A stretch of 64,000 nucleotides of DNA from Phyto melanocephala (GCA_941918925.1 OW799233.1:114821833-114885832), one strand, 5' to 3'; numbered from the stretch's first letter, positions 12,302 to 24,388 are shown. Program-made: numbers and translations. Notes: a model not told the origin generated them from the letters alone.

Positions 12302-15300
12302 ATATAAAAAATTTATTAGAAATTTTTAGTAAAGAGATAATTTATCAATAATTGTTTTTAATTAGAAATATTTTTGAAAAAAAGTGTATAATCGTTTTTA
12401 ACATTTTCTTTTATTAGAGAATATATTAAATATTTTCTTTAAAATAAAATTTTTCCAAAATAAATTTCTAAACAAATTTAATTTTTTTTTAATAAAAATA
12501 ATCAAGCTTAAGGCCAGTTTTTTTTATTAAGAAAAAAATTTATTTTTTATTTTCTCTATATTTCGTCATTCATTTTTAATAAAAAATTATTAGATTAAGA
12601 AGGCCAAATAAAATATATACCACAACAAATTTGAAATTGTTATAACCTGCTACCGTCCCTTTATTTTTTTTTTTGCTTTCCCCACTGTACACATATTTTA
12701 AATTATATTTCCTAGTTAGTTTTTGTTTTAACGAAATATAACAAGTGTTTTTTTATTGTTTCATTATTTTTGTTTTAATTTAAATTGCTTTTATATTCAA
12801 TACTGCTGTTTTTAGTGAGTGAGGGTCCAGTGTTTCACATTTGTTAAATTTAGATATTGTGACTAGATCCACACTCATTAAAAACGGTTGTTTTTACAAA
12901 TGAATGTTTATGTTATACATAGTAATAATTTAGTTTACAGGTTTAACTTATATTATTTTTTAAGGAAAACTACATATATGCTATTGGTGAAATCGTGAAA
13001 AAACCTGATTAAAAATAATTAAGAAAAAGAAGGCTAAAAATAAAAGATTGATAAAAATACTAAATGAAAAACAGAAATAATATCTTGTAGAAAGAAAAAA
13101 TATTGACACAAACGCCATTTATCGTACAAAAAAAAACATTTTTCAATCTTAAATGCAATCATTGTAATCGGTTGTAAGGATTAACGTACACGAACGCGAA
13201 TATTTAAGTAGAAGTTAAAGCTAAACATTTTGTGTTTTATATAAAATGTTAATGGCAACCATGATAAATTGTGTTCGAAGCTTAAAAACTTTAAAAAATA
13301 AATATTTTTTTCACTTATCGAATTGTGCAAAGAAAAATTCATTTAGTTTCGGCTAACACAGTTGTTCAATTCACAAGCTTTTGTAGGTGTTGTACCTCGT
13401 AGTTGTTGTACAGGTTTTGTGGATTATTTCTACATTAATTTTTTATACAACACTTAGAAACGAAACGTCCCTTATATTACGCGAAACAATGTATCCAATT
13501 TCTAAATCGCAATCGTAGGTCAAGAAGCGTTCACTTTTGTAGTTGTTGTCAAAAAGGAAGGAAGAAAAATGTTTTTCACCTTCTCTACGACTGCCCAGAT
13601 CGAATCTCAATGATCTGCTGCAATATTTAACGGTTACGTGATGGATTTAGCACCTTTTTTAAATTTTATCTAACGAATGGTGGAATGAATTCCTTTGAAT
13701 CTACTTGGCAGTTCGTGGTAAACTTTACGCAAAAGTGGTAAATTTGAAACTTTGCTCACTGCGCATCGAATAAACAATAATTTTATCAACAACAGGACTA
13801 TAAAACAAAATGTTTAATTTTATATTCATCGCCACTTTGAATACATTTTGCATCTCTGTGATATGATTAGGACTGCCAGGCATGCGCAGTTACTAGGATT
13901 TTTAATAAATACCGTGTTAAACCAGAAATAGAGTTATTCTATAAGTGCCATGATTATTTCAATGTGCAGCAAGTTTGAGTATACAGAGAGTAAAATTGAT
14001 ATTTGTAAACGAATAAATTGGCTTGAGATTTACACTACAAGGAATAGTACAACAAAGAAGTACTTATATTTCAATTCTTTTCCTTAACTTTAATTAGAAG
14101 TACTTAAATGCCGCTAACCAAATCAAATTTTACATTTCTTTAAAAAAAAAGAAAGAAAGAAAGAAATGCAGGTGTTTTCAAATACTCAACATTTCTGGTG
14201 GTTGATTTTTTACCATTGTCTTCGATGTCATGCTTCAATAATTTGTTTTTCTTATTACTAAGTACTTTTAAAACTATAACATCTGTGCATTATTTTACAA
14301 GAACATTTTTCTTAAACAGGAAACAGATTTCAAGAGAAAATTGCATAAATTATTTTTAGCCTTCAAGACTGAAGCGAATAAACTTTACTACAGGGTTGTT
14401 TCTCATTCTTCTTAAACTGGCGTTATGATCATTTTAAAAGTAAGTCAAGGGTTGTTTGTTCGTTTGTTTGTTTGTTAGGGAATGTTCCAAAAAGGTTAAT
14501 GTTAAATTACATAACATATAATTTGATAATTTCATAAGAAATAACACCACTTTGTTTTATGGTTAGAAAAAAAAAAACACCCTTATTTCAAATATATAAC
14601 TTGTATAAGAATTTCTTTACACAATGATCAGAGGGGTATGTTTTATTCTGTAATTTTTATTGACAAGCGCAAGTTTCAGAGCAAAAACCTGAATGTATTA
14701 AATCGAACAAGTTGGTGATATAAAGAGCATAATTTGGTTTTTAATAACTATCAAGAAATTAGGTACCAATTTAATAGTCAACAAATTTGGAAGTTGTTTT
14801 ATATCTTATAGTTTATATTTGCTTTAATTTAAGTTCTCATTTTTAGTTTCTTTTTGTTCTCTATTCTCTTTTCGGCCTAAGGTTTTTCATATATAATAAA
14901 GAAAAACATAATATAATTCCTGTATTATATTTCCATTAAGCTTAATACTTTATATAAGTTTGGCAATATTTAAATTTTTTTTTCATTTCATTTTTATACT
15001 ATTGGTGTATTTTAAAGAAGTCCTATTGCTTTTTTAAGAAGTAGTATTGCTTGGTGTAAAATTTTTAGATCTTTCTAAAATCGTTTTAAAATTATGACAT
15101 GGCAACTTGTGAATTAGACACTTATTTATTTACGATCCTGAATTCCTTATTTATTTAGTCGGCTTAACTTCGTTATTCTGTCGTGTGTTCTTTTAGAGGG
15201 GTTTCAAGCACCTAATACTGTGCTGAGTATTAGTTTGCAGAAGTGATACAATATTAGATTCATTATCTTTCGTAATGCGGTTAATAATTTCAATTCTAAT

Positions 15301-15530
15301 ATATGATCGGTGTTTGTATCACTTCATCCATATACAAATAATAGTTAAATTATCTAGAAAACTATATTTATATTCGCCATTGTTATAGACACACTTTGAA
15401 GTCTTTAATATAAAATATGATTTCGGGCAAATGTTCATCTCTTTTATCACTTTGACAAACGTTTACTCTTTTCACAAAATTTTGAACCCCTTTGTAATAC
15501 TATTTTATTTTTCAGAGTTGTTTTTTAGTG
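12302..15530. other. AT-rich stretch, nothing recognised
   Basis: No gene or element was recognised. A GC-richer patch at about 13370-13760 (phrases such as CACCTTCTCTACGACTGCCC) has no long open frame; it could be an untranslated exon, a regulatory region or an old insertion. GAAA and GTTT microsatellite runs lie near 14148-14165 and 14458-14476. Confidence 0.45.
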
Positions 15531-15559
15531 GTTTTTGGTTTCTTCATATAAACTTGGTC

Positions 15560-15770
15560 TTCAAATGCGAGCAGCGAATTTATTTGTTTCAACAAAAGAA
15601 TCCACCAGCTCATTGATATCGACAAACTTCATGCAACAACTAAATTGTTTGGCTGGATGTGTGACTCTTAACGCCATTAAAAATTCTTTGATGTCAGCAT
15701 TATTCGATTGTGGTCACAAAAATGTGGTTATCATGGTTTCATTGCGCACAGAATTCATCCTGACTAATTA
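15560..15770 (-). pseudogene. Possible short coding remnant, unidentified
   Basis: On the minus strand, the stretch from about 15715 down to 15567 reads open with balanced amino-acid use, including the segments ADIKEFLMALRVTHPAKQF and KFVDINELVDSFVETNKFA, followed by a stop. This contrasts with the Phe/Ile-rich frames typical of the window. A stop interrupts it upstream and no start or splice sites are obvious. I do not recognise the family; a retroelement remnant is as likely as a decayed gene. Confidence 0.25.
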
Positions 15771-15949
15771 AAAAAAAAAAAATACCGGCCGGTAATTCTG
15801 TCTGACCACAAGCCGTAACGGCAGTCACATAATTAAGAGATGATTTTGTTTCAAATGTATTGCTTTTGTTAAGTTTTTCAAACATCAAATTTTCAAGCAT
15901 TTGTCGCTTTAATTATTTAATGAGTTTAACGTTATAGGCGTAAAGATGA

Positions 15950-16180
15950 AAATATTGCGAAAATTATCTCTGGTGGTGTCCAACTCTGGGGAACGTTAAT
16001 ACGTTGATGGTTAACACTCAACGCTGTGGCATTGATATATTTGTGTCATTAATGCCCCTACCAGCGAATAGATCCCCACCTTTAGTACCGCGTAGCTCGA
16101 ATGTTGGGATTAAATTAGGCATAGTGGTCTCTGAGGAATACTGATTACGAGAAGAAACTACAGGAATATAACGAAGTTAT
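15950..16180. other. GC-richer patch of unknown origin
   Basis: A moderately GC-rich stretch (for example CCAACTCTGGGGAACG and CCCACCTTTAGTACCGCG) stands out from the A/T background. No frame is open throughout and no terminal repeats are visible. It resembles the 3' part of an old retroelement, but this is only a compositional impression. Confidence 0.25.
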
Positions 16181-16619
16181 GCATTTTGGCAATAACTTTT
16201 TGCAATTACATATCGTTGCTAGTGAAATTATAAGATTCTAAAATTACAATTTTCCAAGATTGTACCTAATAAAGGATGTATTTAAAACTTTGAGAACCAG
16301 TTTATTTCGTATTAAGGATAGACTTAATAAACTTTATTTTGCAGCTATTAGAACCCGGAGTTCTAAATTAAGAGTTTTTCGGAAATGATACCCAATATAT
16401 TTTTTGACATGGAGGTACCACGTTCCATGCTCTGATCTTATCGATTTTTTTCTCTTGTAAAAGTAAACTTATATCGAAAAGAATTAAATACAATTTAAAG
16501 CCTATAGCAATTATAATTTAACAATTATAACACATTAATACATTACGTTAGTTAAAGGTAGGACTTTTTCTATGTCCGATAAATAGCTTAACATTTCTAC
16601 AACTCCCATTATCATTATT

Positions 16620-17390
16620 AACAAGTAACAGTGCTATATTCGGCCGTGCCGAATCTTATATACCCTTCACAACGTGTAGTCATGCAATAACAATTGTTTG
16701 TATCACCATTCATCCCATATAAAATACGTGCATACGTACACGTTAGAATAAATGTGGCATCGAATCCCAGCTGAGCCAAAAAAATTTTATTTTATTTTAT
16801 TTTATTTAATATATTATTTAATATATTATTTATATTTTATTATTTTTTTTTTATATTTGTTTTAAATTTTTTTAAAAAATTTTTTTAGAAAAATTCTTAA
16901 AAAATTTTTTCTAAATTTTTTTTTAAATTTTTTTTAAATTTTTTTTTTGCAGTTTTTTTTATTATTTTTTTCTTATTTTTAATCTTTTTTTTTTGTAATT
17001 TTTTTTGTTTGGTATGTTTTTTACATGTATGTATGTATGTTGTTGTTGTAATTGTGAAAAAAAACGAGTGGTCGTGGTTTTTTGCTCATATCTCAGAAAG
17101 TTATGGGGCGATTGTGCTGAATTTCAATAGCGATTCATTCCTGGATATTTCCAAGAGATTGATACCATATACAGATCTAAAGAACATATAGTTGCTTCTA
17201 AAAGTTGATGTCAACCAACACACGGACAGACGGGCAGACGGACAGACGGTCAGGGCTTAATCGACTCCTCTATTCATAAGCTTTCAGAAAATATATACTT
17301 TATGGGGTCGGAAATGAAAATTGTAGAAATTACAAACGGAATGACAAAGCTATATATACCCTTGTGCACCACAGGTGGAGGGTATAATAA
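16620..17390 (+). mobile_element. DINE-1-like (Helentron-associated) repeat, full length, inverted core
   Basis: The 5' end is GCTATATTCGGCCGTGCC, a hairpin (TTCGGC/GCCGAA), followed by TATACCCTTCAC. The 3' module holds the CGGACAGACGG track, AAGCTTTCAGAAAATATATA, TTTATGGGGTCGGAAATG and a final GGTGGAGGGTATAATAA. The outer TATACCCTTCAC and its near mirror GTGGAGGGTATA form subterminal inverted repeats. This layout matches the Drosophila DINE-1/INE-1 group. Uniquely here, the central A/T-rich block with CGAATCCCAGCTGAGCC (about 16742-17030) is in the opposite orientation to the copies at 32.7, 55.6 and 62.4 kb. Open frames inside are by-products of the repeat. Confidence 0.85.
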
Positions 17391-17439
17391 CAATAATATT
17401 TAATGGATTAAAAAAAAATGAAGGCTTAATAATGCAAAG

Positions 17440-18075
17440 CCATTTATCGGTCCGACAAAATCCTGCCTTTAGCGGCAAGTTGTAATAATGGTTCTATATA
17501 GTAGTTTCTTTGCATGGGAGGAACCACGCCCTCTTATTCCATCCTTTTAAATTTGTTTAATAAGTTGTAAAATATTTATTAAAATCGAATATCAGGATCT
17601 ATATCTTTAACATTTACATAAATAAAATATATCATAAAATTGGATTTTTTTCGTATTGGCGATATAACTTCCCCTTCTCCGGTTGTAGCAATTTGTTCTA
17701 TAATAAGACAAATGCGATAGAAGAAAAGCACACAAAGATTATTAATGTAATCGTTTTCCACATATTGCATAAAATGATTTTCCTTATATATAAGATGCCA
17801 CGCCCAGTATTCTTCCCAGGTCACTTTTAGTTATGGAAAGACGTATTATAATAGCCGTCACGAATTAAGAATATTAGAGAAAAATTAAATCAATCGATCC
17901 AGCTGTTCTCCAATTTCAAGTAATTTAAAAAAGTGGGCGTGGTCAATTTTTCTTTTCGTAAAAACCTAAGTTGAGTTATGAAAAACATTTAAATTAAAAT
18001 TAGCGAAGTCGATGTAGCCGTTCTTAAGTGATGCGATTACCAACGAACGACATTTGATTTTAATTTATGCAGAAG
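17440..18075. repeat. Probable DINE-like repeat body without termini
   Basis: Contains phrases typical of the internal part of dipteran INE-type repeats: GGAACCACGCCCTC (about 17520), TGCCACGCCCAG (about 17799) and AAAGTGGGCGTGGTC (about 17930). Similar CACGCCC phrases occur in the minus-strand copy at 23.3-24.4 kb. No defined ends; it begins just after the preceding DINE-like copy. Confidence 0.35.
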
Positions 18076-18327
18076 TATAATTTAGGGTTGTCATGGAATC
18101 CTGCAGCTGTCAAATTTTAAATAAAACAATTACTTTTTTTACTTTTTCGATAGAACCTAAAATCAAAATACCGGACTTTGTGATATAATATTTTTTAATT
18201 TTTTTTTGTGATTTTTAATTCAAATATCGAAATTAATTTGATTTCATAACAATACTGATTATCACATCTGAAGTGAGTGTACTTTTAATCTTAAGTTTCA
18301 GTGTATCCTTATTAATTTTATTTTTAA

Positions 18328-18486
18328 CTGCCTGTTCAACAATGTCGAAAGAAAAGCCAAGCGAAATTTCATTCGTACAAATACGTTGAAAACAAAAACA
18401 AATTTTTAGTTTTTGTTGTTGTTTTCAATACATTTGTACGAATGAAATTTCGGTTGGGTTTTCTTTCGACATCGTTGAACAGGCAG
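18328..18486. mobile_element. Foldback MITE, PIF/Harbinger-type (family 1, copy 2)
   Basis: A 159-bp unit with long, slightly diverged inverted arms starting CTGCCTGTTCAAC and flanked by TAA on both sides (18325-18327, 18487-18489). The arms extend to about 70 bp (…GTACAAAT then TTGAAAACAA), longer than in the copy at 3482-3617. Arm-to-arm differences show that it has accumulated mutations since insertion. No coding capacity. Confidence 0.85.
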
Positions 18487-18489
18487 TAA

Positions 18490-19737
18490 TTCTTTTTAAT
18501 GCAAGAAACTTTTAAAATAAAAAAATCAAGAAAAATTTATTTGTACGATTGTTTATTTGTATATTTTTTTTTTTTTTTTTTGTTTTTTTGTTTTGTAACA
18601 TTTTTCTCAATATTTATTTTTTTTATCAATTACTGACTGACTTTCTTTCATTTCATGATTCAATCACATTCAAGTTTTCCTTTCTTTTCATACATTTAGT
18701 AATATCTTGATATATACTTACATATGTATATATATTTTAATTTTTTTTTCTGATTTCTTTATCTGTCTGCTTGTTTTTTTTTTGTTGGGTTTTGTAGTTT
18801 TTTTTTGCATATTTTTTTTTATTACTGCCTTTGGCTGTTGTGTGTCTTTCTTTCAAGAAAAAAGGCCAATTGTGCGATTTTGTGTCGTAAGTTTTGTTTT
18901 TTAATACTCGTTATATATTTTATAGTTTCTCTGCGTTTGCAACCCATAAAGTAGTGTTATAAGATCAGATTTTTTACAATGTTATTGGCTCATTTGTTTT
19001 TTGTTACAGCATTTAATGTTGAAGTTACCCATTAAAAATTAATTTAAAGTTTTGTTTGTTTTTTCAATTTGAACTGAAATCTTTATTTCGAATTTTATAG
19101 AAAGAAAAGTTAAACGAAAATATAAGATTTTAATCAACAATATGGCAGAATTTGATTTTTCATTTTAGCAGCCTTGTAAGAACAAATAAAGCATTGTTTC
19201 AGTATAGATGTTTTTTTTTATTGAATTTTTTTTTTTTTCTCATTGAAAATTCTACCATAATTAAAATTATAGATTACATCTTCCTAAAAATTCATATGTA
19301 TACACATACAGATGATGTGTGTGTGTATGTATACATTTAATAAAACAAATTAAATATTTCTATATTTAAATTTAAAATTTGTGTAGAATTTTTCTCAATC
19401 TAAGAATATCTTTTTAATATTTTGTTTTTTTTTTTTTTGTTATCATTTTAAAAATGTCATTTCAATAAATTAAAAACAACCCTGTTTGTTTGATCTTGTG
19501 GTTACAGGTGTATTTTTTTACATTTTCTTGTGTTATCCACGAATCTTCATCAATGTCTTAAGATAATTATATATTTGTTCTAACTAACGAATAAATTATA
19601 TTCAAATTAACAATGTGCTAAAATTTAAGTTATTATGAGCAGCTGCGAAGTAATAAAATAAAAGGACATTTAATAGAAGTATGTTTTAAATGTATTTTAA
19701 ATAAGTTTAAATGAATATTGCTCAACAAATACTAAAT
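18490..19737. other. T-rich low-complexity stretch
   Basis: Dominated by T runs. The open frames at 18707-18904 and 19152-19340 (+) are Phe/Leu/Ile-rich translations of these runs. No gene or element ends were recognised. Confidence 0.5.
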
Positions 19738-19885
19738 AGTTTTATGTTCGGTTATGCAGAATCTTATATACCCTTCGTGAATATGTAGGTATATTAAAAT
19801 TATAAAAACTTTTTAACAAAAGCTAATCCGCCATTTTGTTTTAGACACCATTATAATTGGCAGTATTCTAGTAGTCATTTGTAGC
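19738..19885 (+). mobile_element. DINE-1-like fragment, 5' end
   Basis: Begins with a degenerate hairpin (TGTTCGGTTATGCAGAATC), then TTATATACCCTTCGTG and, further in, CCGCCATTTTGTTTTAGACACC, the internal motif of the tandem-core copies at 38.6 and 44.6 kb. The remainder of the element is missing. Confidence 0.6.
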
Positions 19886-20482
19886 AGGGGCGTAAAAAAT
19901 ATATACGATATATATTATGTATTCTTTGCCATAACTCCTCGCGAAACAGTGGTAATCAATTGTGCACATCGTTTAGTTCCTTGAATGTGTGATGGATTTT
20001 CTAGATCAGGCAGTTTTATATTATGAAGCTATCTTTATAATCAAATAAGTGTTCATATATAATGTTTGCAGTAAATGGCGGCTCGAGTGATATTCTGTCA
20101 TCTTCTAAGTCAATCCAATTCACAAAATCTGTGCAGTCGAAGTTAATTGAATGCTTGTTATAAACAATTAGTTTAGTTTGGTGCTGAATTTTATTTAATG
20201 GTTCTTTCGCGTACATTTTTTTTAATCAAAAAGCATTGTTTTTAAAATGTTTTCGGGTTGAGCAAAAAATTAGTTATTTTGAATTGATGTACATATTTAC
20301 AGTTTCTCGTAGGCCTTGTGGTAAAAATTAAAATGACCGGCATTTATTACAAACACATCCTTTCTCGAATCGTAAGAATCTATGAATGTTGATGATGTGT
20401 TCATTTTAAAAAGAATTTGAGCAACAAAAAAATTCGAACCGTTACCGGACTCACATGTGCGTTTCGAATGCAGCTTAATCAA
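19880..20482 (-). pseudogene. Degenerate transposase-like coding remnant, unassigned family
   Basis: Two adjacent minus-strand segments read as protein of ordinary composition: 20482-20297 (…CESGNGSNFFVAQILFKM… then INAGHFNFYHKAYEKL) and 20216-20016 (…INFDCTDFVNWIDLEDD then SLEPPFTANIIYEHL). A further in-line stretch reads LENPSHTFKELNDV near 19950-19995. The order resembles uncharacterised arthropod transposon proteins that have a short acidic 'D-W-I-D' region, a 'PPxT' motif and then a 'P-x-H-T' motif, but I recall this family only loosely. Stops and a frame change separate the parts, so it is dead. It abuts the DINE-like fragment on its left. Confidence 0.35.
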
Positions 20483-20521
20483 GAATTTTCAATAAACATC
20501 ACAAATTACATTTAGCTTTTA

Positions 20522-21151
20522 TCTATACTTATAAAAATTAATGCCAGTTTCCGTTGTAATTTTATAACTCAAGAACGGGCTCACCTATCCGGACCAAATG
20601 TTTAGGCTTTGTTCGGACTATTAAGTAGATGGCTTATGTGAAGTTTGCACAAAATCCGTCGAGCGTTTTACGGGTAACAAAGGGTAAAATCGGTAACTCA
20701 GTATCTCCGGGCTTAATAAAGATAACACAAAAATTTAGAAAAGACCAAAGAGCCTGTTAAAAATAATTGGATAGGTGTCTGGTAGTTTTTGGACATTTTG
20801 AGTTTTAAGGAGATAAAACGGGTAAAAACTGAATTTGGTAATTTTTTTAACAGCATTTATCTTTGAGAGGGATAGCAGTAGGAAAAAAAGTAAAAACGTA
20901 GTTTTACTCTCCTTAAAACAATTTTTGTACTTCTTCGAAATTTTGGAATTTAGGGGTAAAAGGGCTAAAAACGGGTAAAATCGGTAATATTGTATCTTCG
21001 CACCTAATGCATGTAGCACAAAAATTCAAAAAGTCCTAGAAGGATAATGGCACTTTTTTGAAATTTGGTGTTCCAAGGTGATTTGATGTTCCAATTAAAT
21101 TTTTTTTATTATTTCACTTAATACGTAGCGAAGCACGTACCGGGCGGCTAG
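20522..21151 (+). mobile_element. Non-autonomous Helitron, ~630 bp
   Basis: Starts TCTATACTTATAAAAATTAA directly after an A and ends GTACCGGGCGGCTAG directly before a T. These fit the canonical Helitron 5'-TC, 3'-CTRR and A/T insertion rule, with a GC-rich 3' end capable of pairing (GCGAAGCACGTACCGGGC). The body has repeated GGGTAAAATCGGTAA phrases (about 20681 and 20978) but no Rep/helicase coding, so it would depend on an autonomous partner. No target-site duplication, as expected. Confidence 0.7.
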
Positions 21152-21152
21152 T

Positions 21153-21984
21153 AGAATATAATTGTACCGTTATATTTCTTACGTAACTAATTCAACTTAA
21201 TAACAAAAAAACGGAGTATTGTAGATTTTTTTACAATATTAAATAAGCTATACTACAGTGAATTTTTTACGACTGGCACTTTTAATATTTTGTAACCTGA
21301 TGATTTTTTAACTGATTTTGAATTTCTTAATAGCATTTGAAAGCAAGTTTTCAAAAATTTCTTCATATTCTTAAAAATAGAAAAGAAATATAAACATTTT
21401 CATTAATATATGAAATCTTTTTCTTTTTCTTAGTTCATTAGTGTCCATTCAAATCTTTATGTAGATTTGCGCAGAATAGCATTTGATTTTACATCTATGG
21501 TTTCTTTTGAAAAGTTTAATTAGACTTATTCGTAGATTTTATTTTTGCTATACGATTTCTCAGTTTTTTTCATCCATACAATATGACCCATCCTAATGTA
21601 TATATCTATGGAAAAAGGGATAAAATGCTTGAATTGACATAAGTTAAAATTTAGCTGATCACATCATTGCAATTCCGGAATTCAAAACTATTCTTAGGCA
21701 AACTTTCAACTATTTTGGACAACCTTACAGGAAGTTATAGCATAAAAACTTATTGCTTATATTTTATCAAAAATCAATATCAATTGGAATAATAGCTAAT
21801 TTTAACTTATACTTTAGTTAAGTATACAAAAAGCAATATGCTCTTTTAATTTTTGTAGCACAGAATTTATGTAACAGTCTTTATTTGAAAAGGAATTAAT
21901 TTTTAAAAATCAACTGAAATATTTAAAATTGCTTTTCTGAAAAACTATAAACTCAGACATAATATTATAGAAAAACTAAGACTT
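21153..21984. other. AT-rich stretch, nothing recognised
   Basis: No open frame, RNA gene, terminal repeat or known motif was seen between the Helitron and the LINE fragment. Confidence 0.5.
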
Positions 21985-22590
21985 CATAAAGAACAAAGAG
22001 CTTTCACGAATTCTCTCCATCTTCTACAATCATTAGCCATATTTTTAACTTGGATCCATGTTTTGTTAGTGGGTTTGTATTTTTGATTAACTTATTTTAT
22101 CCATGTTATGCGGAGTAGGCCTGGTAGACGAGGACCTTGTGGATTCCATTTTAGGGATAACTTGTTAATATCACAATCGGCTCTGCGTAAATGATGTCCA
22201 ATCGACGTCCATTTTTGTTTTTATGTCGATTTTTATTTTGTCATTTCTTTACAGGTTTAGTAGGTCTGTTGTTGATAAGGCGTTGGGCCAAAAGATTTAC
22301 ACATTTCGATTTAAGCACCGCTTAAATTACCCTTGTGGTTTCTTCATGTTGTGTTTAGTTACACCCCATTTTGTAGAACCATATACAGATTTGACACTGT
22401 AGTTGAATGCATGAGGTTATTTAACCATTAGACATTATGAAACGAAAGGAACGCAACCCCTTTCTTGTTTATACGTGATTTCATATCTACCTCTGAGCCA
22501 CAATTTTTGGTAAATATACTTCAAAGCTAGAAAAAATGTTCATTGTCTTCGATGACAGTACCGTTAAGGCAAAGAAGTGATAATACGTTT
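21985..22590 (-). pseudogene. RTE-like LINE ORF2 fragment, C-terminal part, decayed
   Basis: Minus-strand translation, joining frames across decay, gives in order LNGTVIEDNEHF, DMKSRINKKGVAFLSFHNV, KSVYGSTKWGVTKHNM, IGHHLRRADCDINKLSLKWN, NPQGPRLPG then ANDCRRWREFVKALCS. These match the thumb-to-C-terminal region of RTE-type reverse transcriptase proteins in insects (the 'NVKSVLLYGCETW', 'GHTLRR…LxWNPQG' and 'DRxxWRxxVxALC' landmarks). Several stops and frame changes are present, and the catalytic reverse transcriptase motifs lie upstream and are missing. A second fragment of a similar LINE lies at 57930-58400, also minus. Confidence 0.7.
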
Positions 22591-23304
22591 ATGACAATAC
22601 GCATTTACTTGGTTTTTAAAAATTTATTTTCAGAATTATATCTGCATCTATCTATATTCTAAACAGTTTTTGTTTAATGACATTGAAGATCGAAAAAATA
22701 TAAGTAGGAAGGAAAGTGGGAGGCGCAAAAGACACCTCCAACACCCATACTCGGAGACCAATATGGTTCATTGTGTTCCCTTTTATAGCGAACAAAAAAT
22801 ATATTTATATATATTTAGAACTCATTATTTTGTAGTGCTTGTCGTTTTGGCTTTTTGAAATATTTTTCGCTGTTATCTGCTTGTCAAGAACTTATATTTC
22901 ATCCCATATTGAATTGATTTATAATATATGTAATCCGTAATTTTGTCATCTTGGACTTAAAAATAATTATGCCTCCGTTTTGTATTAGATTCAATCTTGT
23001 ATTTGGAATATTTTTCAAGGTATAATGTATTCACCTGATCAACCAATATCATATGATACCTGGATTGAGAAGGTTGAAAAAAATATTTTATCCGCCATTT
23101 TGCTTTAAACTGCTTTTTTGGAATTAGAAGAAGAAGTTTTATATTCTTATCCAACCCTTTCATTTAATAAGAGTATCAATTCAGTCATTTATCTTGAGGC
23201 TGAAAAGAATAATTTTTGTTTGAATTTAAGAAAAAGATATCAAGAAATTTATATTTTGGTCAGTTTAAAACCGATTATTTAAATTAAATTTGAGTACTTT
23301 TTTA
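22591..23304. other. Unassigned stretch upstream of the LINE fragment
   Basis: May include more decayed LINE sequence (a GC-richer patch CACCTCCAACACCCATAC near 22730), but no frame can be followed. No other feature recognised. Confidence 0.4.
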
Positions 23305-24388
23305 TACCCGCCATTAATTTTGTGTATTAATTTTGTCATTCCGTTTCTAACACATCGAAATATACATTTTAGACCCCATAAAGAATATATATTCTGAATC
23401 AGGGTTTGATTTGATGACGATCTAGCTATGTCCGTCCGTCTGTTGAACGCACGATAAAGGTCGGACGGAAAAAGCTAGGGGGCTCCAATTTTGTAAAAAA
23501 AAAACAAATCATAGGAAAATTTATGCCGCGCAGTGTATTTTTCAGAATATTCAAAATTTAAGACGTAATATAACTGACATTAGATGTATGATTCTGAAAT
23601 TTTGCAGCCATTGCTTTTTGATCAAAGGCTTTGTACTAACTAAAAATAAATCTGACACGCCCTCTTTTACGCCCACCTCCCATATAACGCTCTACCTCAA
23701 ATTCATATAATTTCTCTATAAATAAAGATTTTGAAAGAAGAAACGACTATATTGAAATGTCTAAGTTGTATTTATTAGCAGAAACTTTATTGACACACCC
23801 ACTTTGACGTTCACTTTCAATAAAAGACTAAATTTACGAAAACATGCATATCGAAATTATACTTACAAAGAAAGTGATACATATTTTATTATAAAAATAT
23901 TATTCGAAAGCGATTACTGTTAATAACAAAATAATAAATTCGGAGCTATATTGTTACATGTCCCTTTTCGAAGCAACATAAATATTAGCGGCCGGTCAAA
24001 TATTTCCGCATTGACTCCCTCAGTGTGGATCATCCCATCATCCTGGCCTCAGGACCGTATCAATTAAATTACACAAAAAAACAACACAAACAGAAACTAA
24101 CATTTTACCAGTACATCAATTTTACAGGAGACAAATGTTTATTTCCAGCCGCCCACCCATCCATGGTCACCATTGCTCCAATCCATCTTGTGATGACCCC
24201 ATGAACCCACCTACTTTGACCACTCAACTATATTTTACCAACCCCTTTTTTGAAATAAACTTAAGCCTTCATAATATTTCTTTCACTTTCTCATAACATA
24301 GTTTATTCTATAATATATCAAAACTAAAAAAGTACATCAAATTGGTGGTGGGTATAAAAGATTCGGCACAGCCGAATAAAGTGCTCTT
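23305..24388 (-). mobile_element. DINE-1-like repeat, reverse orientation, long variant
   Basis: In plus-strand coordinates it starts with TTTTTATACCCGCC, then GACCCCATAAAG…ATATATATTCTG and GATCTAGCTATGTCCGTCCG: the reverse complement of the 3' module and very close to the Drosophila DINE-1 arrangement. It ends with GGGTATAAAAG and ATTCGGCACAGCCGAAT, the reverse of the 5' hairpin. The body has ACGCCC phrases (23655-23680) shared with classical INE-1 repeats. At about 1.08 kb it is longer than the other copies and differs in its core, so it represents another subfamily. The minus-strand frame at 24308-24502 is not regarded as a gene. Confidence 0.75.
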
